The translations under genes and the position numbers were made by a program. Positions 51,701 to 58,445 of a DNA stretch of 60,278 nucleotides are shown here, in pieces; within the stretch, counting starts at the first letter, position 1, and the number at the start of each line of letters is the position of its first letter. The DNA comes from CAZHGD01 sp964531735 (lineage in GTDB: Bacteria; Armatimonadota; UBA10988): assembly GCA_964531735.1 (NCBI GenBank), contig CAZHGD010000021.1, forward strand, positions 1 through 60,278, written 5' to 3'. The notes under the pieces are model-generated. The model was not told the origin of the DNA and did not search any database. It saw only the letters and a list, made by a program, of their open reading frames with translations.

Positions 51701-52974
51701 CCCTGGAAGTGCTCGCCCTTCCCGTCCGACGAACCGACATAGCACGGTGTGGTCGGGTCGATGGCGACCCGGCCGGCGCGGGCCAACTCCTGAACCTGCT
51801 TGCCGTCGAGGTAGACGCGCATGGCCTGACCGTCGAACGTGGCCGCGCAGTGGTGCCATTGCCCGTCGAGCACCTTGGCTGGGTCGATGGGTCCGTCGCA
51901 CTCGAGGTAGCCGCCGATGTTCAGGCCGAGCGACAGGATGGTGCCGTGCTCCTGGAACGAGAACAGTAGCCGACGCGCGCACTCCTGCCGGAAGATCTCG
52001 CGGAAGCCGCTCAGCTCGGTCGGCCGGGCCCAGGCGGCGAACGAGATGGCGGCCAGGTCGGCCTTGGCGATACCGGCGGGTGTGGCCAGCGCGTGCTGAC
52101 CGTGCAGATCGAGCGCCGGGCCATGGACCCCGCGGCGGCGGCCCGAGGGCGCTTCGCTCAGGCAGGCCGGGCCGACCTTGGCGGCTAACTGCCGGGCCGG
52201 TAAGGTCTCGTCGGCGGGCCACCAGGCCAGCGGCTCGACCGCGAGCACCGGAGCCGCCGTGCCGCCGCCGGTGGTGGCGCGCTGCATCGCGGCGACGCCT
52301 TCCTGGTGCAGCGCCCGGATCTCTTCGCCCGTCAGCGCCGCCGCGTAGATGCGCAGGTCGTCCAGGGCGCCTTGGAAGCACTCGCCGCCGCTGCTGGAGC
52401 CGACGCAGCCGGGCGCCTGGCCGCCGGCGGTGATCCGGCCCGGGCGGCGTAGTTCGCCGATCGGGCGGCCGTCGAGGTAGACCCGCATCACCTGGCCGTC
52501 GAACGTGGCGGCGCAGTGGTGCCAACGGCCGTCGAGCACGGCCGCCGGCTCGATCTTGGCGTCGCACTCGACATAGCCACCGATGTTGAGGCCCAGCGAG
52601 AGAATGGTGCCGTCGTTCTGGAACGAGAACAGCACGCGCTGGTCGCCGTCCTCCTTGCGGAAGATCTCACGGTAGGCGGACAGCTCCGTGGGCATGGTCC
52701 AGGCGCTGAACGTGACGGCCGAGAGGCCGTCGAGGTTCGGCTGCCCCGGGATGGCGACCAGGTGGTTGCCCGACAGAGCCAGCGCATTGCCGAACAGCCC
52801 GGCGATGCGCCGGACGCCATCGGCGCGGCCCTGCGGCACCGCTTCGCGCCCGCGCGTGCAGGCATCGCGGCAGGCCAGACCGACCGGCTCGTCGAAGGTC
52901 AGGTGCAGCAGCAGCCGCGGTTCGGCCTGGGCCAGCGAACAGGTGAGCGCGAACAGCGCCGGGAGGTACCGCAT
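48772..52974 (-). CDS. Secreted LamG-LamG-propeller-diheme protein
   Basis: 1400 residues from ATG at 52974 (GGAGA six bases upstream); the open frame continues far upstream without sense. Signal peptide MRYLPALFALTCSLAQA, two LamG sandwich domains (~residues 55-215 and 275-440, each with WHHCAATFDGQ and MRVYLDG), a helical region, then PD40/TolB-like propeller strands (YEIGLDGRGLRQVTDGPYDD, DDGRILYTRW). Near the C-terminus are two haem c motifs, CVGCH (Cys1192) and CGKCH (Cys1243). The middle part resembles the non-catalytic fold seen in hydrazine synthase alpha subunits, but that function is not implied. It may be an exported redox or polymer-binding protein. Confidence 0.75.
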   Translation of the reverse strand: MRYLPALFALTCSLAQAEPRLLLHLTFDEPVGLACRDACTRGREAVPQGRADGVRRIAGLFGNALALSGNHLVAIPGQPNLDGLSAVTFSAWTMPTELSAYREIFRKEDGDQRVLFSFQNDGTILSLGLNIGGYVECDAKIEPAAVLDGRWHHCAATFDGQVMRVYLDGRPIGELRRPGRITAGGQAPGCVGSSSGGECFQGALDDLRIYAAALTGEEIRALHQEGVAAMQRATTGGGTAAPVLAVEPLAWWPADETLPARQLAAKVGPACLSEAPSGRRRGVHGPALDLHGQHALATPAGIAKADLAAISFAAWARPTELSGFREIFRQECARRLLFSFQEHGTILSLGLNIGGYLECDGPIDPAKVLDGQWHHCAATFDGQAMRVYLDGKQVQELARAGRVAIDPTTPCYVGSSDGKGEHFQGGLDDLRIYAVALSADQVAALHQAGRASLAQQSQATRERLAAVLEWQPTFAQTLAASRRRLLAGHFGLDLDLADELGRALRSKFPDDFQRFGVYTGRNPLEWLVAPDSRFHAELLQRLSELLLEYQPLTEAQRRRQTPAEARRWTELAQLARQVESLETNADAGTSPDSLRLLFEVGRRIDFRPVVQEAVAPYVRPSTPETRTLDAGEARATLERDWLYQCRHQPSAEAILKEIGWARALAARIGAARAVDHRAPLARLAALEAEAKALKAPSAELYCRVREIKRQIHLSNPVIDFQQVLFVDMPYPQGSEWPHETRHRLGYMAVPGARLLVLDGLSPAGKLRQLMPQAPLHGSFWRPDLSYDAQTVLFCYKPHNEKSFHLYEIGLDGRGLRQVTDGPYDDLDPIYLPDGRHFIFSTTRAHTYVRCMPPTNAYVLARCDRDGRDLYLLSTNNEPDYLPSVMDDGRILYTRWEYTDKPLWRAQSLWTMRPDGTQVNVYWGNQSVWPDLLKDARQVPGSRRVMFTGSAHHNWFAGSVGLIDRGRGMNFPDGLTKVTAETTWPESGNGPVDPVESPRYHASGAYDAYYSPYPLGEHDFLVSASRGGKYLLYLMDTDGNRELVYEGVHNILHALPVRPRTVPPVLADTVAWPTRETRDQPAEGVLYSANVYDGTPPAMHGLAKYLRVLAIDPKTYTYWHQRPYASTGPVVSMVQSDGVKRVLGTVPIEADGSVNFTVPAGRSLHFQLLDERQRALQTMRSFAGVMPGERRGCVGCHEMSSQAPAYGTKPLALRKPPQRITPPSWGEDTVSYDRYVQPVLDQACGKCHQGNGEGRATLDLTRRPGYAMFDEPYVTLTGRPTWGQPYQLPAKPPPGFGIADTILVESYSTVDPAAYRTPEPMTRLSYRSRLIELASNGQHHGVKLAGEPLLRLILWVDTMCPYYGEDEIRKLPDPQFQGVEWLAIRPRIATAPRIARPGPLD

Positions 52975-53094
52975 GAGGCGTCTCCGCCACGGCAGTACAC
53001 CGTCCAGCGGGCCAGTCCTGCCTGAGCGCCCGCGGCAGGAGATGGCCGGAGTGTGGTGTACCACCAGGCCAGCGACACACAGCGAGGTGTGCTC

Positions 53095-54171
53095 ATGCGG
53101 CCGATGCTCTGGCTCGTGGCGGCGCTGGGTGGGATCTTGGCCTGGGCGGCTGCCGGCGAGCCGCCGACGCGGTTCAAGCAGTTGGCCGGCTGGGGCGGCG
53201 GCGATCCGACGAAGACCGCCATCGTGGCCGCCGACGTCGGCTTCACCGACCTGATCGTCTGGCGGCAGGACCACGACTACCTCAACTCGCTGGTCCGTGA
53301 GGCCAGCCGCAACGGCCTGGACGTCTGGGTCTCCATCCACCTCAGTGACCTCGCCGACTGGCGGCGGCGACGGCCCAACACGCCCCCGCCGTTGCAGCCG
53401 CTGAACGCCGAGGAGCAAGCCGCCCTCGAGCGCACCAAGGCCGAACTCAAGGCGGGCCGGTCGCTGTACCAGCACGGCGGCGAACCGGTGGCCGGCCAGA
53501 CCGAGGTCCTGGAGAGCGAGTTGCTCTGCTTCCACCACCCGGAGGTGGTGCGGTTCCACGAGGAGCAGCTCCGCGACATCCTGGCCGTGCCCGGCGTCAA
53601 GGGCGTCGCCCTGGACTTCTTCGGCTATCGCAACTACCGCTGCTGCCGGTGCGAGCGGTCGCGCCAGTTGGCGGCCGCGTGGCGCCGGCAGCATCTGGGC
53701 TTGTCCGATGAGCAAGCCAGCGATCAGTGGTCGCTGGAATCGCTGGTGGCCTTCTGCAACCACCTGGCGGACTACGCGCGGCGCACCAAGCCGGGCATTC
53801 TGGTCACCGGCCATGTCTACCCGGTGTTCCTGCCCGAGCCGCTCTACGGCAACCGCCTCGACTGGGACGTCTGCGGGCAGACGGCGGCGTGGTTCTTCGA
53901 GCCGTTCTGGTCCCTCGAGAAGATCACGCAGTACAGCCGGGCCATCAGCGGCGAGGCCAAGCAGTACCACCCGCGCGCCGAAGGCGCCGGCCTGATCGGT
54001 GTCTACGTGCAGCCGAAGCGCTTCGCCGTGAAGGGCGCGGCGCGCCTGGAGCAGGAGTTGCGCGCCATGCTGGCCGGCGGGCTGACCCGCGTGCAGGTCT
54101 GCTCGCTCAACGACGTGCTGAACGACGCCGAGACGAGCGCGGTGTTCCGCCGGTTCGCGCCGCGGCGCTGA
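53095..54171 (+). CDS. Secreted barrel-like hypothetical protein
   Basis: 358 residues from ATG at 53095 with GAGG upstream. Signal peptide MRPMLWLVAALGGILAWAAAG. The body looks like a TIM barrel of the putative glycosidase type: GFTDLIVWRQDHDY, GLDVWVSIHLSDL, VKGVALDFFGYRNYRCCRC (Asp at a strand end beside three Cys) and AKQYHPRAEGAGLIGVYVQP. No assigned family. Divergent from the large LamG/diheme gene with a 120-base spacer, so the two may share regulation and act together outside the cell. Confidence 0.6.
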   Translation: MRPMLWLVAALGGILAWAAAGEPPTRFKQLAGWGGGDPTKTAIVAADVGFTDLIVWRQDHDYLNSLVREASRNGLDVWVSIHLSDLADWRRRRPNTPPPLQPLNAEEQAALERTKAELKAGRSLYQHGGEPVAGQTEVLESELLCFHHPEVVRFHEEQLRDILAVPGVKGVALDFFGYRNYRCCRCERSRQLAAAWRRQHLGLSDEQASDQWSLESLVAFCNHLADYARRTKPGILVTGHVYPVFLPEPLYGNRLDWDVCGQTAAWFFEPFWSLEKITQYSRAISGEAKQYHPRAEGAGLIGVYVQPKRFAVKGAARLEQELRAMLAGGLTRVQVCSLNDVLNDAETSAVFRRFAPRR

Positions 54172-54229
54172 GCCGGCCGTCGTTCACCTGAGGTCACGTC
54201 GCCGCCTTAAGGACCGTCGGCGCTGTCCG

Positions 54230-54874
54230 ATGCTTCCTACGGGTGGTATGAGACCGAAGGCGATGCACGGCGAGCTGGTGCCAATCGAGCGGCAACTGCA
54301 GGAGGGTCCGGAGCACGAGCGGATGCTCCGCAACATGCCCGATTGGGTCGCCAGAATGAGGCGCCGTCACGGCCTGCCGGCGGCCTTGAAGGTGGCTTTC
54401 CTGCTGGCAGAGCGCCTGTACCGCTGGTATGTCCGGGTGCCGGACGCCTGGCTACAGCTCGATTCGCAGCGGCTGGCCGCGGCTGTCGTGGCCGACCACC
54501 GCAGTCTCGACTACTACTATGCCACGCCGGTCGCCAAGCTGCTGGGCCAGGTGGTCGCCAGAGCGCGGATCGCCACCGGCTCGGCGCAGTCGACCGAGCC
54601 ACTGGAGCAGTGGGTGCCGTTCTTCGAAGACCGGCAGCGGGCTGCTCTCGCGCGCTTGGCGGCGCTGGGGCTGAAGCGGATGCCGGTCGGGCCGGGCGAC
54701 GCCTTCGCGCCGGACCGGGTGGAGCCATCCGGCGAGCCGCCGCTGCCGACCACCCAGCTCTCGCTCGACGGCAAGGTGGCCTCCGTCACGCCCGGTCGTG
54801 GGGGTTGGCTGCTCAACGGCCAGGTGATCGTGCCGGCCGAGGCCCGCGCCTACCGGCTGACCAGCGCCGGCTAA
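54230..54874 (+). CDS. Hypothetical protein upstream of the tubulin-like operon
   Basis: 214 residues if ATG at 54230 is used; ATGs at 54248 and 54263 are equally possible, and none has a good ribosome site. The N-terminal half is helical and basic (RNMPDWVARMRRRHGLPA, LLAERLYRWYVRVPDAW). The C-terminal quarter is beta-rich (TTQLSLDGKVASVTPGRGGW). No membrane segment or known motif. About 110 bases before the promoter of the next operon; a link to it is possible but unproven. Confidence 0.55.
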   Translation: MLPTGGMRPKAMHGELVPIERQLQEGPEHERMLRNMPDWVARMRRRHGLPAALKVAFLLAERLYRWYVRVPDAWLQLDSQRLAAAVVADHRSLDYYYATPVAKLLGQVVARARIATGSAQSTEPLEQWVPFFEDRQRAALARLAALGLKRMPVGPGDAFAPDRVEPSGEPPLPTTQLSLDGKVASVTPGRGGWLLNGQVIVPAEARAYRLTSAG

Positions 54875-54985
54875 GACGGCAACTCGACGCCGACAGCGTT
54901 TGCCGGTGTCGCCAGCTACCTCGCCAACTGTAACGTAGCGCCTGCCGATGTCCGGCCGTGCGCTGAACCCAACTTCCGCAGCCTG

Positions 54986-55015
54986 TTGACAAGCGAACCA
55001 GCCGATGGGTACCAT
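54986..55015 (+). promoter_or_regulatory. Promoter of the tubulin-like/vWA operon
   Basis: TTGACA (perfect -35), 18 bases, TACCAT (four of six), 44 bases before the ATG at 55060. Confidence 0.55.
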
Positions 55016-55059
55016 GGCCTGTCGGTGGGGCGCGGCCTGAACCAGAAAGGCTGTGGCGA

Positions 55060-56604
55060 ATGCGGGGCGAGGCGAAACGGGCGTTACTCAGCGAGGCCGG
55101 GCTCGACCTGGACCATCCAGGGCCAGTACCAGATACGGACGGCAACTTCTGCCCGATCACCGGCCGGATGCAGGTGGTCACGAACCCGGTCGATCCGGAC
55201 GACACGGCGCGGGCCGGACGCGACTGCTTCACCAAGCAGGGCAAGCCGGTCCGCTACCGCGCGGCCAACCTGGAAGCGCTGGTGGTCGATGCGCTGGCCG
55301 GCCGGGCGATGCGGGGCACCGTCGACCTGTGGACGTCGTCAGCGCTGCCACTCCGCTCGCTGGCCGCCCTCAGTGGGCCAACCGAGGCGCCGGTCGTGCC
55401 GCGGGCGGCCCTCTCCTGGACCGGCGTGAAGGTGGTGGTGGCCCGCCACGGCTGCCTCTACTACCTGGCGCAGCCGAGCGGCCAAGTGGCGGTGGACTGC
55501 CTGGCAGTGCCCCAGATGACTCAGCCGGCTGGCTGGCAGCGTCGCCGCGGTCCCCTGGGCGTGGCGCCCGCCGGCCAGGTCAGCGATTTCCGGGTGGCCG
55601 AGGGCATCGTTCACTTCGGGCTCGGCAACCAGTTGGTTGGCGTTCACGCGGGCACCGGCCAACACCTGTTCACCGTCGACCATGGCAAGCCAAACAACGG
55701 CGTGACGGTCCGGCTGGCAGGTGACCGTCTGCTGGTGATCAGCCAGCGTGGCCAGCAGCAGGACCTGAGTGTCTACGACCTCGCGGCCCTGAACGTTACC
55801 GAGCCGAGCCGCGCCCAGTTGCCCCGGCCGCTGCACCAGGCGGTGCTGTGTGGCGAGCAGGAGGCGCCGGCGGTGCGACACCCGGTGTGGGCCGAGGCCT
55901 ACGCCGAGGGCTTCGTGGTGGTGGCCGCCGACGGCTCGCTCTGGGTGGTGCCGTTCGACGGCGAGCCGCGGTGCCGCTGGCGGAACAGCGCCGGCCTGTG
56001 CCTGGTGGCCGCTCGGGAGTTCCCGGGCGACCCGTTGGTTTCGCTCTACGAGGCTGACGGCCAGCCGCAGGTGGCGTTCTACGGCCACCGCAGCGATGAG
56101 GACCCGGTGGTGTGGTGGCTGTCGCTGGCCGACGAGGTGGTGCCGCAGAGCCAGTCGCTCGGGCGGCTGCAATGGGCCTCGTTGCACTACCCGCCGTGCG
56201 TGATCGGCGGGCGCCTGCTCCAGGTGGCGCAGCGGGCTGCGGTGGGGTCGCAGGCGCACGACCGGGCGCTCGATGTCCACGCCTTGGCGCTGGGCTCGCA
56301 GGCTGCACTGACGGCCGACGTTGCGATTCAGGCCACCAGCACGGCCGATCTGGTCGGCTTGCAGGTGGCACACACCGGTGGGCGAGAGGTGCTGCTGATG
56401 CGCTTGCGCGAACAGCAGAAGGGGCATTTCGTGGTGGCCTACGACCCCGGTGGTAGTGAGCGCCCGCCGGCCCAGTGGCGGCTGTTCGAGAACCTGCTGG
56501 GCGGCGAGCCGACGGTCTTGTGGGATGCCGCCGCGGTCTACGCGGTGACCGGGCTTGCGGAGACCACCCAACACACCACAGTCCAGGCCAAGGTGCTGCC
56601 ATGA
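55060..56604 (+). CDS. Propeller-like hypothetical protein, first gene of the tubulin-like operon
   Basis: 514 residues, ATG with AAAGG upstream, the same site type as the third and fourth genes of the operon. The first 90 residues contain two cysteines (NFCPITGR, RDCFTKQGK) and a conserved-looking RYRAANLEAL. From residue ~125 regularly spaced beta-strand units (VVVARHGCLYYLAQPSGQV, VAEGIVHFGLGNQLVGV, GFVVVAADGSLWVVPFDGE) suggest a seven-blade-like propeller. No signal peptide or membrane segment, so it is cytoplasmic. Its stop overlaps the start of the vWA gene (ATGA at 56601). Probably a scaffold or sensor for the system. Confidence 0.65.
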   Translation: MRGEAKRALLSEAGLDLDHPGPVPDTDGNFCPITGRMQVVTNPVDPDDTARAGRDCFTKQGKPVRYRAANLEALVVDALAGRAMRGTVDLWTSSALPLRSLAALSGPTEAPVVPRAALSWTGVKVVVARHGCLYYLAQPSGQVAVDCLAVPQMTQPAGWQRRRGPLGVAPAGQVSDFRVAEGIVHFGLGNQLVGVHAGTGQHLFTVDHGKPNNGVTVRLAGDRLLVISQRGQQQDLSVYDLAALNVTEPSRAQLPRPLHQAVLCGEQEAPAVRHPVWAEAYAEGFVVVAADGSLWVVPFDGEPRCRWRNSAGLCLVAAREFPGDPLVSLYEADGQPQVAFYGHRSDEDPVVWWLSLADEVVPQSQSLGRLQWASLHYPPCVIGGRLLQVAQRAAVGSQAHDRALDVHALALGSQAALTADVAIQATSTADLVGLQVAHTGGREVLLMRLREQQKGHFVVAYDPGGSERPPAQWRLFENLLGGEPTVLWDAAAVYAVTGLAETTQHTTVQAKVLP

Positions 56605-58067
56605 ACAGCCGGTTCGGGCTGGGCCTGGTCCTGGCGATGGTCCTGGGCAATGCGGTTGCGATACCCGCGCAGAGTCGGCCCGGCGGCCCGGCGGCCACCT
56701 CGCAGCGCGAGGTCGCGCGGCAGCTCTCCTATGGCCTCCGCGACCTGCTGGGCGAGCGGCTCTGCGGCGAGACCACCTACTGGGTCATCGGCGTCGACAT
56801 GAGCCACAGCACCGTCGGCGCGTGGAACGAAGCCGTCGTGAACGTCCTGGGCGACTGGGTGAACTACGCCATGGTCGCCGGTGACATGGTGCGACTGGTT
56901 CCCTTCGATGTGCGCGTCGATCCCGACGTGCTCGGCGGCGACGGGCAGCCGCTGCCGAAGCAGTTCCGCGTGGACGGTCAGCACAACGACGGCCTGCAAG
57001 TGACCGTGCCCTTGCTGCTCAAGACGCGCAAGGAAAACCGGGGCACCAGTCTGCTGGGCGCGCTGCGGCAGGTCACGGTGGCGATGACGCAGCGGCCCGA
57101 AGGTGCGCCGAACCGGGCGGTGGGCATTGTCCTCTCGGACCGCAAGAGCAACGATGACAGCGAGTTGGACGACGCCAAGGCCGCGGTCCGCTTCGACGTG
57201 CCCGGCGTCCGCGCGCCCGGCAGTGCCGCCCGGACCACGCACGGCACGCCGTTGCCGTTCGATGTGCGCGACTGCACCTACCTCTACGACCGGGCGCAGC
57301 AGAAGGACGTCCGCTTCGAGATGTTCGTCTCGGAGACGACCACCGGCGAGGGCGCCCCGACTGAAGCGCCGCGGTGCGTGCCGCCGCCCTTGGAGGTCGG
57401 TCCGACGGCCGTGGCGACGCCGCCGCCCGACAGCCGCTGGCGGCGCGCGGTGCTGCTGGTGCTGGCGCTGATCTTCTTCGCGGCGGCCGCCACGTCGCTG
57501 TTGTGGATTGACGTGCGGGTCTGGTCGGAGCGAGCCGGCGTGCAGCCGACGGTGCAGCGGCTGGAGTGGCTGGCCGGTGGTGGCCAGGCCAACCCGCGGC
57601 GCTGCCTGGTGCTGCGCACGCAGCTCGACCCGCTGACCGGCGGCGTAGTCGTGCCGCCTGACGGCACCACCTCGCCCGACGAGAAGCGCGATCTGGCCAA
57701 CGTGGGCGTGCTGCTGACCATCGAGCCGACCCCGTGCGGCGCGGTGGTGCGTACGGGGAGCGGGATGGTGGAACTGGCCAAGGCGGTGGGGCCGTACGAG
57801 ACCGCCGTCTGGACCAACCGCCTGGAGTACGCGCGGAGCGAGCAGGAGCACGTGGTCCAGTGCCGGCTGCACGGTCGCCCGGAGCCGTTCTGGCCCGAGG
57901 TCCGCATCAAGGTCGAGGCCTTCCGGCAGTGGGTCTGCGTGGTGCTGGTGCTGGGGCTGGTGCTCGTGCTGGTGTGGTGGGCCGACGGGGCGCGGCAACG
58001 AGGGGCCGGACCGGTGGTTCCGCCACGCGCGGAGCCCGAGTCGCTGTGCGCTCCGTCGCACGCCTGA
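56601..58067 (+). CDS. Membrane-anchored vWA-domain protein
   Basis: 488 residues. ATG overlaps the preceding stop. An N-terminal signal-like stretch (FGLGLVLAMVLGNAVAIPAQ) leads into a von Willebrand A domain with a complete metal-binding MIDAS: Asp66-x-Ser68-x-Ser70 (GVDMSHSTV), Thr149 (NRGTSLLGAL) and Asp180 (GIVLSDRKS). Membrane helices lie at ~283-303 (AVLLVLALIFFAAAATSLLW) and ~442-461 (VCVVLVLGLVLVLVWW). If the first segment is a signal, the vWA faces outward and the ~140-residue segment between the helices faces the cytoplasm, where the tubulin-like partner would be. Confidence 0.78.
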   Translation: MNSRFGLGLVLAMVLGNAVAIPAQSRPGGPAATSQREVARQLSYGLRDLLGERLCGETTYWVIGVDMSHSTVGAWNEAVVNVLGDWVNYAMVAGDMVRLVPFDVRVDPDVLGGDGQPLPKQFRVDGQHNDGLQVTVPLLLKTRKENRGTSLLGALRQVTVAMTQRPEGAPNRAVGIVLSDRKSNDDSELDDAKAAVRFDVPGVRAPGSAARTTHGTPLPFDVRDCTYLYDRAQQKDVRFEMFVSETTTGEGAPTEAPRCVPPPLEVGPTAVATPPPDSRWRRAVLLVLALIFFAAAATSLLWIDVRVWSERAGVQPTVQRLEWLAGGGQANPRRCLVLRTQLDPLTGGVVVPPDGTTSPDEKRDLANVGVLLTIEPTPCGAVVRTGSGMVELAKAVGPYETAVWTNRLEYARSEQEHVVQCRLHGRPEPFWPEVRIKVEAFRQWVCVVLVLGLVLVLVWWADGARQRGAGPVVPPRAEPESLCAPSHA

Positions 58068-58099
58068 GCCGGTCGGCGAGAACAGAAAGGTAGGGGCGA

Positions 58100-58399
58100 A
58101 TGGTCGCGGTGGTAACGGCGATCGTGTTGGGGCTGGTGACCCTGGTCATCGGCCACGGCGTGTGCTTCTGGGTGCTGTACAAGTGGGGTGGCCTGTCGGC
58201 TAACGCGGCGGTCCGGCTGGGGGTGCTGCTCGGGGCGGTGGTCGGGTTCGTGCTCGCCTGCTGGCTGGTGCCGGGCGGTGGTGGCATGTTGAGCTTCCTC
58301 GAAGGTGGGCCGGCGGCGCCGGGCCTCTACTACTGCCTGGCGGTGGCGGCGCTCTTCGCGGTGACGTTCATACCGCCCGGCTGGAAGGCGAGCCGCTAA
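58100..58399 (+). CDS. Small three-helix membrane protein
   Basis: 99 residues, ATG with AAAGG upstream. Three hydrophobic segments: residues ~4-27 (VVTAIVLGLVTLVIGHGVCF), ~39-58 (VRLGVLLGAVVGFVLACWLV) and ~75-92 (GLYYCLAVAALFAVTFIP). No known family. Lies 32 bases after the vWA gene and 46 before the tubulin-like gene, so it is an integral part of the operon and probably a membrane partner of the vWA protein. Confidence 0.7.
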   Translation: MVAVVTAIVLGLVTLVIGHGVCFWVLYKWGGLSANAAVRLGVLLGAVVGFVLACWLVPGGGGMLSFLEGGPAAPGLYYCLAVAALFAVTFIPPGWKASR

Positions 58400-58445
58400 C
58401 GACTGTCACCAGGTGTGACGGTGAGCGTGAAAGGGGTGTGCGACG

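Noticed and set aside
48772..52974. Hydrazine synthase subunit
   Set aside because: Only a partial domain resemblance, and no other anammox-type gene; the LamG and diheme context points elsewhere.
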